Of a DNA stretch of 64,000 bases, positions 17,869 through 26,499 are shown piece by piece. How positions within the stretch are numbered: the first letter of the stretch is position 1; the number at the start of each line of letters is the position of its first letter. Position numbers and translations under genes: made by a program. The notes under the pieces were generated by a model. The model worked only from the letters and a program-made list of their open reading frames with translations, was not told the origin of the DNA and did not search any database. The DNA is from an uncultured Candidatus Binatia bacterium (GTDB lineage: Bacteria > Desulfobacterota > Binatia > Bin18): assembly GCA_958296235.1 (NCBI GenBank), contig OY282457.1, positions 3,963,338 through 4,027,337 of the forward strand, in the 5' to 3' direction.

Positions 17869-18846
17869 ATGAAACAACGGAAGATCGTAGTCACCGGTGG
17901 GGGCGGATTCATTGGCGGCCATCTCGTCGGCGCCTTGCTGGCACAGGGCCATCAAGTCCGCTGTGTGGACCGCAAGCCGATGGAGGATTGGTACCAGACC
18001 TTTGATGGCGCCGAGAATGTTGTCGCCGACCTCCAACAGCTTGCCTCCTGCATGGCGGCCTGCGACGGTATGGACGAGTGTTACCAACTCGCCGCGGACA
18101 TGGGCGGCATGGGCTTTATCGAAAGCAACAAGGCCCTGTGCATGCTCTCGGTGCTGACCAACACCCACATGCTCCTGGCGGCCAAGGAGCACCGTCTCGA
18201 GTCGTTCTTCTACGCCTCGTCCGCCTGCGTCTACAATACGGACAAGCAGAAGACCGAAGACGTGGTGCCGTTGCGGGAGGCGGACGCCTATCCCGCCATG
18301 CCCGAGGACGGCTACGGCTGGGAGAAGCTGTTCTCCGAGCGGATGTGTCGCCACTTCCGCGAGGACTTCGGGCTACGCGCCCGGGTGGCTCGCTACCACA
18401 ACGTGTACGGCCCGTTCGGCACCTGGGAGGGGGGCCGGGAGAAAGCGCCGGCCGCGATTTGCCGCAAAGTGATCCAGGCCAAGCGCACTGGCAACCTCGA
18501 TATCGATATCTGGGGCAACGGCAAGCAGACCCGGTCCTTTATGTACATTGATGATTGCCTAAAGGGCACCCAGGACATCATGGCGAGCGACATCATCGAG
18601 TCTATCAACCTCGGCTCGAACGAGCTGGTAACCATCGATGGACTTGTGGACATAGTCGAAGATATCGCCGAGGTGAAGCTCAAGCGGCACTACAAGCTCG
18701 ATGCCCCCAAAGGGGTGAACGGTCGCAACAGCGACAACGAGCTAATCCTCCGGTATCTCGGCTGGGAGCCCTCAATCCGGCTGCGGGACGGCATGGAGCG
18801 CATCTACCGCTGGATTCACGACGAGTACGTGAAGAAATACAGATGA
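17869..18846 (+). CDS. GDP-mannose 3,5-epimerase-like SDR
   Basis: The frame opens at 17824, but the ATG at 17869 gives the standard N-terminus MKQRKIVVTGGGGFIGGHL, so I use it (325 residues). This is an extended SDR with a strikingly specific fingerprint of GDP-mannose 3,5-epimerase, best known from plant vitamin C synthesis: ADMGGMGFIES (about residues 75-85), FFYASSACVY with the catalytic-acid/base Cys, YGWEK (Tyr149/Lys153) and GGREKAPAAICRK with the second catalytic Lys, then KQTRSFMYIDDC and GVNGRNSDNELI. The family turns GDP-D-mannose into GDP-L-galactose and GDP-L-gulose. Placement right after manC supports a supply of GDP-L-galactose-type sugars for this polysaccharide. Assignment to the exact epimerase is strong by motif; product ratio is unknown. 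Confidence 0.88.
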   Translation: MKQRKIVVTGGGGFIGGHLVGALLAQGHQVRCVDRKPMEDWYQTFDGAENVVADLQQLASCMAACDGMDECYQLAADMGGMGFIESNKALCMLSVLTNTHMLLAAKEHRLESFFYASSACVYNTDKQKTEDVVPLREADAYPAMPEDGYGWEKLFSERMCRHFREDFGLRARVARYHNVYGPFGTWEGGREKAPAAICRKVIQAKRTGNLDIDIWGNGKQTRSFMYIDDCLKGTQDIMASDIIESINLGSNELVTIDGLVDIVEDIAEVKLKRHYKLDAPKGVNGRNSDNELILRYLGWEPSIRLRDGMERIYRWIHDEYVKKYR

Positions 18847-18853
18847 CGGAGAC

Positions 18854-20080
18854 ATGGCCCGTATTTTAGTTCTGACCCAACCCTACGTACCGGACCCGTC
18901 TACCTCCGGCCAGCATTTCCACGACGCGGCCGCGGCTCTCGTTGGCCGCGGTCACCAAGTTCACGTCCTCGCGGCCAATCGAGGCTACGAGGATCCGGGC
19001 CGGAAGTACCCCTCGCGAGAGTCGAGGAACGGGGTCACCATTCGGCGCATTCCGCTGAGTTCGTTCGGCAAGAGCAGCACCGTCGTCCGAGTGGCCGGGG
19101 CGCTGTCCTTCGTGGTGCAGGCCATTGTCCGCGGGCTCTTTTCGCAGAAACCCGACGCGCTCATCGTGAGTACGTCGCCCCCTTTGTGCTCCCTTGCGGC
19201 CCTCATCTGCTCGTGGCTGCGCGGGATTCCGATCTGCTACTGGGTGATGGACCTGAACCCGGACCAGATCATCAAGCTGGGTATTCTAAAGGCCAGTTCC
19301 CTCCCCGTGCGTCTGATGAACTGGCTGAACCGTCTCATCCTCGGTCGCGCGAAGCGCGTCATCCTCCTTGACCGCTTCATGGCCGAGCGCGTGCAGCGTA
19401 AGCTGGACGTGGCGGAGAAGACAGTGGTCATACCGCCGTGGCCGCACAACGACCACAGCGCTCAGATTGATCACGCCAGTAACCCCTGGCGCAAGAAACA
19501 TGTTGGAGATGGTCGCTTGGTGGTGATGCACAGCGGCAACCACAGCCTAGCCCACCCGCTGGATACGGTGCTGCAAGCCGCGCTACGGCTACAGGACGAG
19601 GAGGACTTGGAGTTTCTCTTTATCGGCGGCGGCCTCGGCAAGCGGAATATCGAAGCGCTCATTGAGCGGGAACGTCCCCGAAATATCCGTTCGCTGCCGT
19701 ACCAGCCCTTGGAGACCCTGCACTATTCCCTCGCCGCTGCCGACGTACACATCGTGTCCGTTGGCAACGAAGTAGTCGGGATATCACACCCCTGCAAAAT
19801 CTATGGAGCGATGGCTGCGGGGCGTCCCATTCTTCTGCTCGGTCCGCCTTCCTGCCATGCGACCGACATTCTCAGGAACCACAATATCGGCTGGCACATC
19901 GCTCACGGGGACGTGAATGGTGCCGTGGAGATACTGCGGGAAATCCGGCACACCCCGCGCGAGCGTCTTGAAGAGATGGGCCGGACCGCGCGGGAGTTGG
20001 TACGCCGCCACTACTCGCGCAACGCCCTCCGCAATCGGTTCTGCGACGAGGTGGAGACAGTACTCGCCCCAAGACGTTAG
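18854..20080 (+). CDS. Glycosyltransferase family 4 (WbuB/WcaI-like)
   Basis: A 408-residue GT-B enzyme. The N-terminal domain begins ILVLTQPYVPDPSTSGQHFHDAAAALVGRGHQVHVLAAN and later has YWVMDLNPDQIIKLG, the pattern of WbuB-type L-fucosamine/colanic acid glycosyltransferases ('W..DlwP'). The C-terminal half has VVMHSGNHSLAHPLDTVLQAA, FLFIGGGLGKRNIEALI, NIRSLPYQPLETLHYSLAAADVHIVS and KIYGAMAAGRPILLLGPPSC, matching a GT4 donor site. It starts 7 bp after the epimerase stop, in the same operon. The donor is unknown; a GDP-sugar from the upstream genes is plausible. Confidence 0.88.
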   Translation: MARILVLTQPYVPDPSTSGQHFHDAAAALVGRGHQVHVLAANRGYEDPGRKYPSRESRNGVTIRRIPLSSFGKSSTVVRVAGALSFVVQAIVRGLFSQKPDALIVSTSPPLCSLAALICSWLRGIPICYWVMDLNPDQIIKLGILKASSLPVRLMNWLNRLILGRAKRVILLDRFMAERVQRKLDVAEKTVVIPPWPHNDHSAQIDHASNPWRKKHVGDGRLVVMHSGNHSLAHPLDTVLQAALRLQDEEDLEFLFIGGGLGKRNIEALIERERPRNIRSLPYQPLETLHYSLAAADVHIVSVGNEVVGISHPCKIYGAMAAGRPILLLGPPSCHATDILRNHNIGWHIAHGDVNGAVEILREIRHTPRERLEEMGRTARELVRRHYSRNALRNRFCDEVETVLAPRR

Positions 20081-20094
20081 TAGCGAACGGGAAG

Positions 20095-21300
20095 ATGCTC
20101 CACAAGTGTATGAAATCTGATGCGATAAAGATACTTCACGTAATCGCCAGTATGTCGCCTGAATGGGGCGGGTCGTCGGCCGCTGTCGCCGGTCTCACAG
20201 CAGCTTTGGAGCAACAAGGTGTCAGCTCGGAAATAGTGACGACTACCGGACGCAGGGTCGGCACCGGCCTGCTGCCAACCCCGCAGGCTGTCATTCATGC
20301 TTTCCCTACCGAATTCCCCGCACCCTTCTGGACGGCATACTCCCGAGACTTGGCCCGGTTCCTGGACGACGCGATACCTAGCTTCGACGTGGTTCACATT
20401 CACACACTCTGGCACTACCCAGGCTATGCGGCATCCCTCGTCGCCCGCAGGCATAACATTCCCTATGTCGTGTCCCCGCGAGGGGAGCTTGATGGGCGAC
20501 GGCTTCAGTACAAGTGGCTCAAGAAGTGGGTCTACAGAAAGCTCATCTTGAGTCGCATCCTGAGATCGGCAGATGTCTTGCACGCCGTTGCGCAGGCGGA
20601 GCAGGTACACATCGCCAGACTTGGCTACCACACGCCCGTTTTCGTGTCCCCCAATGGTATCGGTCTCGACCAGTTGGACACCTTCGCCTCCCCCGACAAT
20701 TCTGACTTCCTGGCAAAGTATCCTCAGTTGAAAGGAAAACGCATCATCCTGTACTTGAGTCGCATCCAGTCCCTTAAAGGATTGGACGTGTTGGCGCGGA
20801 GTTTCGCCGCGATAGCATCCGAATTCAAAGATGCCGTCCTGTTGATCGCCGGCCAGGACGAGGACGGCACGCAAGACGAGGTAGAAGGGATTCTACGGTC
20901 GGCGGGTGTACTGGGCCGAGTCATATTCACCGGAATGCTGACGGGTAGCGACAAGATGGCTGCCTTCGCCTGCGCCAACCTGTTCGTCCTACCTTCGCGC
21001 TCCGAGGGATTCAGCAATGCGGTCGTCGAGGCGTTGGCGGCGGGGCTACCTGTAGTCATCTCAGAGCAGTGCAACTTTCCAGAAGTGGCCGAAGCGAAAG
21101 CGGGATTTGTCGTTCCGGTCAAGGATGCGCCTGTGGTCTGGGCCGTCGGCGCACTGCTGTCGGATGCCTGCCTCTCGGCGTGCATGGGACGCAACGGGCG
21201 ACAGTTGGTGGAGGAGCATTACACGTGGCCCGCCATCGCCGAATCAATGGCCGACCTTTATCGGACGCTGATCCGGAAGCGAGAGGCGCAACGAGCATGA
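20095..21300 (+). CDS. Glycosyltransferase family 4
   Basis: A 401-residue GT-B glycosyltransferase; an in-frame ATG at 20110 (MKSDAIKILHVI) may be the real start. N-terminal motifs include ILHVIASMSPEWGGSSAAVAGLTAAL (glycine loop) and VVHIHTLWHYPGYAAS. C-terminal motifs include IILYLSRIQSLKGLDVLARSFA, ANLFVLPSRSEGFSNAVVEALAAGLPVVISEQCNFPEV with the conserved EGFSNAVVEA acidic pair, and the TWPAIAESMADLY tail. It should extend the lipid-linked oligosaccharide. Its stop codon overlaps the ATG of the next epimerase by 4 bp, so the two are translationally coupled. Confidence 0.9.
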   Translation: MLHKCMKSDAIKILHVIASMSPEWGGSSAAVAGLTAALEQQGVSSEIVTTTGRRVGTGLLPTPQAVIHAFPTEFPAPFWTAYSRDLARFLDDAIPSFDVVHIHTLWHYPGYAASLVARRHNIPYVVSPRGELDGRRLQYKWLKKWVYRKLILSRILRSADVLHAVAQAEQVHIARLGYHTPVFVSPNGIGLDQLDTFASPDNSDFLAKYPQLKGKRIILYLSRIQSLKGLDVLARSFAAIASEFKDAVLLIAGQDEDGTQDEVEGILRSAGVLGRVIFTGMLTGSDKMAAFACANLFVLPSRSEGFSNAVVEALAAGLPVVISEQCNFPEVAEAKAGFVVPVKDAPVVWAVGALLSDACLSACMGRNGRQLVEEHYTWPAIAESMADLYRTLIRKREAQRA

Positions 21301-22283
21301 AAGTTCTGGTTACGGGAAGTTCCGGCTTTATCGGACAGCACGTTTGCGAGACGCTGCTCGAAGCCGGGCACGATATATACGGACTGGACTTGGTGCCACC
21401 AAAGAAAGATAGCCGCGAACAGGGGTTCCACAAGTGTGATCTTCTCGACAAGGATCAGACGAAGAATGTGGTGCGGTCATGTAAGCCAGACGTGGTGGTG
21501 CACTTGGCAGCCAGAACCGATTTGGCGGAAAAGACTAATATAGAGGGATATGCGGTGAACAACATCGGTACGCTCAACCTGATTGAGGCCGTGACTGGCG
21601 TGAACAGCGTACAGCGTTGCATATTCACATCGACTCAGTTGGTGTGTCGCGTCGGACATGTTCCCAGCAGTGACCACGACTTCTGCCCGTCGACATTGTA
21701 CGGAGAGAGCAAGGTCCTTATGGAAAAGGCGATTCGGGAGCAGCGCGGCGGCGTTTCCGGTTGGTGTATCGTGCGTCCTACCACGGTATGGGGGCCTGGA
21801 ATGAGCGGTCACTATCAACGTTTCTTTCGCATGGTTCAGCAAGGGAGATACTTCCATGTCGGTTGGAAACCATTATGGAAATCATACGGCTACGTGGGTA
21901 ACATAGCGTATCAGTTCGGGAAACTCATCGAAGCGCCGTTGGACCGGATTCATCAGAAGGTTTTTTATCTGGCGGACTACGAGCCTATCTCGCTTCGGAG
22001 TTGGGCTGATGGCCTGCAAAGGGCATTTGGCGCACGGTCCATCTCAACCGTTCCGGAAAGACTCGCCAAGCTTGCCGGCACGGCCGGAGACGCGATCAAT
22101 TACCTTGGTTTCAGGAACTTCCCTTTTAACTCTTTCCGCCTTAACAATATCCTGACCGAGTACCAGTTCGACCTTGCCGAAACCGAGCGAATCTGCGGCA
22201 GTCTTCCCTGCACCATGGAACAGGGAATCGCAGAAACCGTCCGATGGATACAGGCCTCGGAGCGGTATTTGCGTCCAGGTTAA
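21297..22283 (+). CDS. NAD-dependent epimerase/dehydratase (extended SDR)
   Basis: The frame is open from 21069 inside the preceding gene. The ATG at 21297 overlaps its stop (ATGA) and starts the canonical MKVLVTGSSGFIGQHVCETL, giving 328 residues. TGSSGFIG is the NAD(P)-binding loop. VVHLAARTD, IFTSTQLVCR (catalytic Ser/Thr strand), YGESK (catalytic Tyr/Lys, about residues 136-140) and RPTTVWGPGM complete the extended-SDR plan. The substrate is presumably a nucleotide sugar, possibly a 4-epimerisation or 4,6-dehydration step for this cluster. It ends the plus-strand block, 39 bp from the convergent glycosyltransferase at 22323. Confidence 0.88.
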   Translation: MKVLVTGSSGFIGQHVCETLLEAGHDIYGLDLVPPKKDSREQGFHKCDLLDKDQTKNVVRSCKPDVVVHLAARTDLAEKTNIEGYAVNNIGTLNLIEAVTGVNSVQRCIFTSTQLVCRVGHVPSSDHDFCPSTLYGESKVLMEKAIREQRGGVSGWCIVRPTTVWGPGMSGHYQRFFRMVQQGRYFHVGWKPLWKSYGYVGNIAYQFGKLIEAPLDRIHQKVFYLADYEPISLRSWADGLQRAFGARSISTVPERLAKLAGTAGDAINYLGFRNFPFNSFRLNNILTEYQFDLAETERICGSLPCTMEQGIAETVRWIQASERYLRPG

Positions 22284-22322
22284 CGAGCAGATGGGGTACT
22301 CGCGTGCAAGTGGTCCATTCCA

Positions 22323-23528
22323 TCAGTTTTCATTTTGCGCTGGCGTCGCCGCGGCAGGCAGCAAGCCGAGTGCCGCGGCCAGTTCGGGAAGAACTTTTTC
22401 CTGGTCGAAGGCGGAGGCGGAGGCTCGTGCGCCCGCCGCGAGGCGCTGCCGCAATGCTTGGTCGGTGACAAGCCTGCTCATGGCAGCCGCAAAGGCGTGT
22501 GAATCACCGGTCTTCACGACGAGGCCGTTGACTTCATGTTCGACGATCTCCAACGGACCGGGCAGATCGCTCGCGATGACCGACAAACCCGCCATGAACG
22601 CCTCGATGATCGCACCGGGGTGCCCCTCGAGCGCAAAACGGCTCGGAAACGCCAGAACATCGTATTGCGGTAGCGCGGTACGCAATCTGTCATTGGAAAT
22701 TATGCCATGTACGACGACGCCCGGTGTCCGTTGCACTCGTTTGGTCAGGCTACCGGGAATCAGGCCGTAGATGTGCATCTCGATACGCTCGGCCGACCCT
22801 GGGGCGGCGCGTATGTGATCGAAGGCGTCAAGCAGAACGTCAAGCCCCTTCTCAGGCTTCTCGTCGGGGCCGCCGAGCCTCCCCAGGAAAGCGAACCTTA
22901 TTCTTCCGCCGTCGCGAGGGATCGGGGGCGGGCTGGGCGGCAGCGGGCGAAAGTTCCTGACGACCATGGTCTTCGACCGTAACCGTGCCGGGAGATCCTT
23001 CCGGGCTACCTCTGTCTGTACCACGACAATGTCGACCGCCTGAAACATGGCGAGACACGCGGCGCGGACAGTCGCCGGCAAGCGCGTTGTACCGAATATC
23101 GCCCGCCCACCCGCCATCAGCGCTACACAGGGTCGACGGAACAACTTGGAACAGAGCACAAACGCCAGCCCGTACGAGAAGCAGAAATCGCTCGTTCCAA
23201 AGAGGATGACGGTATCGACGCGGGACATCCGAATGACCCCACGCAACAGGCCAATGACGGTGCGCAGATGGCTCAAGCGACCGAACGTACCATCCTCGTT
23301 ATACAGAGGGTGGTGGACAGGCAAGTCGAAGCAGTCAATAACGAGATGGGGGAAACCCTTGATGTATTCAAGCATGACTTCGACCTTCACGCGACTTCCG
23401 CTATCTCTGTAAGGCGGCGGCCCGACCAGCAGCAGGCGGAGTTTCTTTGCCGTCCGAATGCCATCGTTTCCGAGGCCAGATGACTTTTCCGGTTCCATGG
23501 TCCGACGATCCTCGTCCAACTGTTTCAT
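22323..23528 (-). CDS. Glycosyltransferase family 4
   Basis: A 401-residue GT-B enzyme, last gene of the leftward operon that starts at 31092. After a 28-residue leader it shows LRLLLVGPPPYRDSGSRVKVEVMLEY, then IRFAFLGRLGGPDEKPEKGLDVLLDAFDHI, IEMHIYGLIPGSL, YDVLAFPSRFALEGHPGAIIEAFMAGLSVIASDLPGPLEIV and VNGLVVKTGDSHAFAAAM. These are the usual GT4 donor-domain elements including the acidic EGHPGAIIEA motif. A start at the internal ATG (MEPEKSS) is also possible. It presumably adds a sugar to the lipid-linked repeat unit. Confidence 0.88.
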   Translation of the reverse strand: MKQLDEDRRTMEPEKSSGLGNDGIRTAKKLRLLLVGPPPYRDSGSRVKVEVMLEYIKGFPHLVIDCFDLPVHHPLYNEDGTFGRLSHLRTVIGLLRGVIRMSRVDTVILFGTSDFCFSYGLAFVLCSKLFRRPCVALMAGGRAIFGTTRLPATVRAACLAMFQAVDIVVVQTEVARKDLPARLRSKTMVVRNFRPLPPSPPPIPRDGGRIRFAFLGRLGGPDEKPEKGLDVLLDAFDHIRAAPGSAERIEMHIYGLIPGSLTKRVQRTPGVVVHGIISNDRLRTALPQYDVLAFPSRFALEGHPGAIIEAFMAGLSVIASDLPGPLEIVEHEVNGLVVKTGDSHAFAAAMSRLVTDQALRQRLAAGARASASAFDQEKVLPELAAALGLLPAAATPAQNEN

Positions 23529-23630
23529 CGGTCATGCTCCAGCCACGCCTGAAACATCAGGACGCTCCAGAGGTGTCCAGCCCACTGCTCATGCGCGCTC
23601 ATTTCTGATGCTATCTTTCATCAGACTGCT

Positions 23631-24968
23631 TCATAGGAGATCGCTATTCCCGGCACTGTATGGTCTATCCTTGTAGAGAACCATTGGAGTTTTTCCGGCT
23701 ATGGAATACTCAAGGCTGGGTACTTCCAGTATTCTCAGGAGCTCGCCTAGTTGCGGATCGACCCGTCGCGCCATGCCGCAGATCCGCATAATTTCTTCAT
23801 TCTCAAGCGGTTCACTCGTGGTTACATGCAAAGTCACCTTGTCCTTCCAGGATACAAACTGATAGCCAGTAATCTTCGGTGTATCGCGGACAATATGAGT
23901 AATAGATTCAGAGTGTAAGGTTTGACCGCTGGGCAAAACGATAGGGCGATTACTACGTCCGACAACACGAAAAAAGGAAAGAGCGGAGCAATCTTCGACA
24001 TGTCGAGAGCTCTTCGTGAACTCGTAATAGTCGTTTAGTTTGTATCGGAAGAGTGGAGTGCAGCGCCGAAACAAGGATGTTACAAAGACCTCTTGCAAAG
24101 TGGGACCAGGACAATATTCGAGTAAGTAACTGTTCCATAATACTCGATATCCACCATTCGGATGAGTATGTGCAACGAGATCGGTTTCGACCGAGCCGTA
24201 CTCCATCGCTACAGGAGCACGAAGAACCCGTTCGATCTGTGCTTCCGAGTCTCCAAAAGGAAATCCCTCTGCTGCGGCAATTACCGCTTTCAGTCCGAGA
24301 TCCGAAGTAACCGAGGACAAATGAGCGTTCGTCCTTGCCAAGCGGTCAAGATAGCATGAATAACCCATCACGTAATGAGCCTTCGACTCTAGTAGACGCT
24401 GGCCAGCTTTTCTCAGTGCGGCCTCCGACATGTCGTAGCAAGAGTACCTCCTATAGTTCTGGAGCAGATCTTTAATCAACCGAGACCAGCCGTTCACCCT
24501 TCCTCGCCATCCTTCCCCCAATAAATGTGCATGTCCCCAATACAGTAACAGACGATCATGCGGATCGATTCCATACCACGATCGACCAAGCCACTTATCC
24601 AATCTATTCTCTTCAAATTCCCTTCGCCAAGCCGGGATCTGTATCGGCACCGCCGTACTCCCTCCGGTTAGTCGCCTGCGATCAGGCCGTGGCCTTTGGT
24701 GCCAGTAGGGGAGAGCCTTGTTCAAAAAAACGTCCTTGGTGAGTGGTGGTATTGTGGCTATGTATTGCTCCAGAGATCTGAATGATGCAGGCAAACCGAA
24801 TTTCTTGACCAAACGTCTGTAATACGGTATGTCTTGAGAAGCCCGATTCCATAGACTATTTATTCTTACCAGTTGATAGTCGGCTATTCGGGATGGCGAC
24901 CATGTCCGATGCATGTGATCAAGAGCCATTAGTCGAGATTTTGAAATCCAGGCCATTTCTCCGATCAC
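23631..24968 (-). CDS. CapK/PaaK-like adenylate-forming enzyme
   Basis: The 445-residue product resembles the phenylacetate-CoA ligase-like CapK family found in capsule and O-antigen loci. Visible are a PYYRRLVKKFGLPASFRSLEQ N-terminal helix region ('ipyY...'), IPPLTKDVF, the phosphate-binding RRLTGGSTAVPIQIP loop, the EYGSVETDLVAH motif that places the aryl/acyl adenylate, and YKLNDYYEF with a following VVGRSNRPIVLPSG hinge. The biochemical role of CapK proteins is not settled; activation of a carboxylate for transfer to sugar or lipid is the usual proposal. The gene is AT-richer than neighbours, as is the DUF362 gene upstream, which hints at a separate origin. It is 46 bp downstream of the DUF362 gene on the same strand. 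Confidence 0.75.
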   Translation of the reverse strand: MIGEMAWISKSRLMALDHMHRTWSPSRIADYQLVRINSLWNRASQDIPYYRRLVKKFGLPASFRSLEQYIATIPPLTKDVFLNKALPYWHQRPRPDRRRLTGGSTAVPIQIPAWRREFEENRLDKWLGRSWYGIDPHDRLLLYWGHAHLLGEGWRGRVNGWSRLIKDLLQNYRRYSCYDMSEAALRKAGQRLLESKAHYVMGYSCYLDRLARTNAHLSSVTSDLGLKAVIAAAEGFPFGDSEAQIERVLRAPVAMEYGSVETDLVAHTHPNGGYRVLWNSYLLEYCPGPTLQEVFVTSLFRRCTPLFRYKLNDYYEFTKSSRHVEDCSALSFFRVVGRSNRPIVLPSGQTLHSESITHIVRDTPKITGYQFVSWKDKVTLHVTTSEPLENEEIMRICGMARRVDPQLGELLRILEVPSLEYSIAGKTPMVLYKDRPYSAGNSDLL

Positions 24969-25014
24969 CAGACCTGTACAGTAGTGTCGTTTGGTACACT
25001 AGAAGTTCTAACTG

Positions 25015-26499
25015 TCATATAGCCCACTCCGACAAATAGGTACGCCATCCTTGAGGGACCGTGAATGGCCGTGACAACACAGGTGTCAACTTGTCCTCGT
25101 CTACGGACATGCCGTTGCAAGATATCTGCGTGCTCCTCTCGACCGAACCATGCTGCCATCGTTCCATATTCGATACTTGCAGGAGAGGTAAAGCCTCCGG
25201 TTGGTAGCCCATAAGTCTCCATGCAACCCGGTCGGCGAGAGTCGGATCGTCGGCGAATATCAGGGTCCCGCAATCCACAGGGGTCGGTGCAAGCGGACCA
25301 TTGCCCTCGCCACCGATGATACCGTCGATTAGAACCAAATGTCGTCGTTGCCTATTCTCGTGCAACACTCCAGCGCTACTTCCGTATTGTAGTATCCGAG
25401 CAAGATCAAGCGTCATTCGCCAAGTTGTGTCGTTGCCATACCATGCCCCGCCACGAATCACCCCAAGCTGCCGTAAGGTGCCGGTCAGTAAATAGTGCAA
25501 TATTTCCATACATCCTTGCATAGGAGACCCTGGTTTCCTTCGATTCAACCAGTCATGGAAACTCGAAAGGGGAGTTGCAAAAGCATGTGCCGTCGGGAAT
25601 TCGTCCCCCCCTCGAAGCGGCGATCCAAAGCGGTGGTGTGCCAAGCAGTCCTTGTGGCCAACAGCACCAACAAATCCTTTCAGCGCACACGTTATGCCGA
25701 CTTTTTCGTGAACCTTTAGCTTTGGCAAACTTACCACGGTTTGTGCATCAAGCACCGATTTATTGATTATATATACATGGGAATTTTCAGAGTGATAGAG
25801 ATCAGTTCTGTCTGGATTGTAGTCTGTAACGCGGAAAGGAGATTTCGATTTTTTCTGCTCTGCGAGCAAACTTTTATCTCCCAGGTCAAACATAACTGAA
25901 GAGTCTTCTTCATTCCGGGTGTAAATTTTTTCTACTTTTCCAAAGGAGCTTTTTTCTGAAATAAAGAGGCGCAGATCCTCAGATCGCACCGGAGCACCTT
26001 CCGCAGTATAGAATGCGGCCACACGATCTGCACCCGTATCGGCTAGGACACTCGACCACTTGCATGATTGCAATGGAGCATTTCCAAATATTACTTCCCC
26101 TTTGGATCCGGTGGAAATCAGTATATAGTCGGCCAGAGCACGCAATACCGAGGCATGGATGCACTTGGAAAGGAAATCTTTTTGTGTTTCCTTCGATCTT
26201 CTGTGATAGACAAAGTTGCAGAGAACAAACACACGACTGTCAGGTGCTATATAGTTCCCTAGTGGATTCCACGAAGAGCTACCGAAGTGGCTCCTATCCA
26301 AGCCCGCATCCGCTAACACTTGTCTCACAAGTCGATACACAGGATTATCTACCTTCGAAATGGCACCGAATGGATACTCCGGAAAATGCTCACTCGGGGA
26401 GAAAAATCCATCCCCGCTTGGGTACCTCACGTTATGCCTGGTCGCTACGGATACATTCATGGAACGCACTCTCCCTTTTCGAACTGCTTCATTGGTCAT
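25015..26499 (-). CDS. DUF362 domain-containing protein
   Basis: A 494-residue protein. The central block VVSLPKLKVHEKVGITCALKGFVGAVGHKDCLAHHR (about residues 255-290, read in segments) is the hallmark of DUF362 ('lPklK.h....it.alKn..G'). Later elements are IDGIIGGEGNGPLAPTPVDCGTLIFADDP and VAWRLMGYQP, also typical. No C-terminal 4Fe-4S ferredoxin cysteine cluster is visible, unlike many DUF362 proteins. Function is unknown; the family is often found with iron-sulfur and cell-surface genes. Its start codon overlaps the flippase stop by 4 bp. Base composition is clearly more AT-rich than the flippase gene, suggesting acquisition as part of a two-gene insert with the CapK-like gene. Confidence 0.75.
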   Translation of the reverse strand: MTNEAVRKGRVRSMNVSVATRHNVRYPSGDGFFSPSEHFPEYPFGAISKVDNPVYRLVRQVLADAGLDRSHFGSSSWNPLGNYIAPDSRVFVLCNFVYHRRSKETQKDFLSKCIHASVLRALADYILISTGSKGEVIFGNAPLQSCKWSSVLADTGADRVAAFYTAEGAPVRSEDLRLFISEKSSFGKVEKIYTRNEEDSSVMFDLGDKSLLAEQKKSKSPFRVTDYNPDRTDLYHSENSHVYIINKSVLDAQTVVSLPKLKVHEKVGITCALKGFVGAVGHKDCLAHHRFGSPLRGGDEFPTAHAFATPLSSFHDWLNRRKPGSPMQGCMEILHYLLTGTLRQLGVIRGGAWYGNDTTWRMTLDLARILQYGSSAGVLHENRQRRHLVLIDGIIGGEGNGPLAPTPVDCGTLIFADDPTLADRVAWRLMGYQPEALPLLQVSNMERWQHGSVERSTQISCNGMSVDEDKLTPVLSRPFTVPQGWRTYLSEWAI

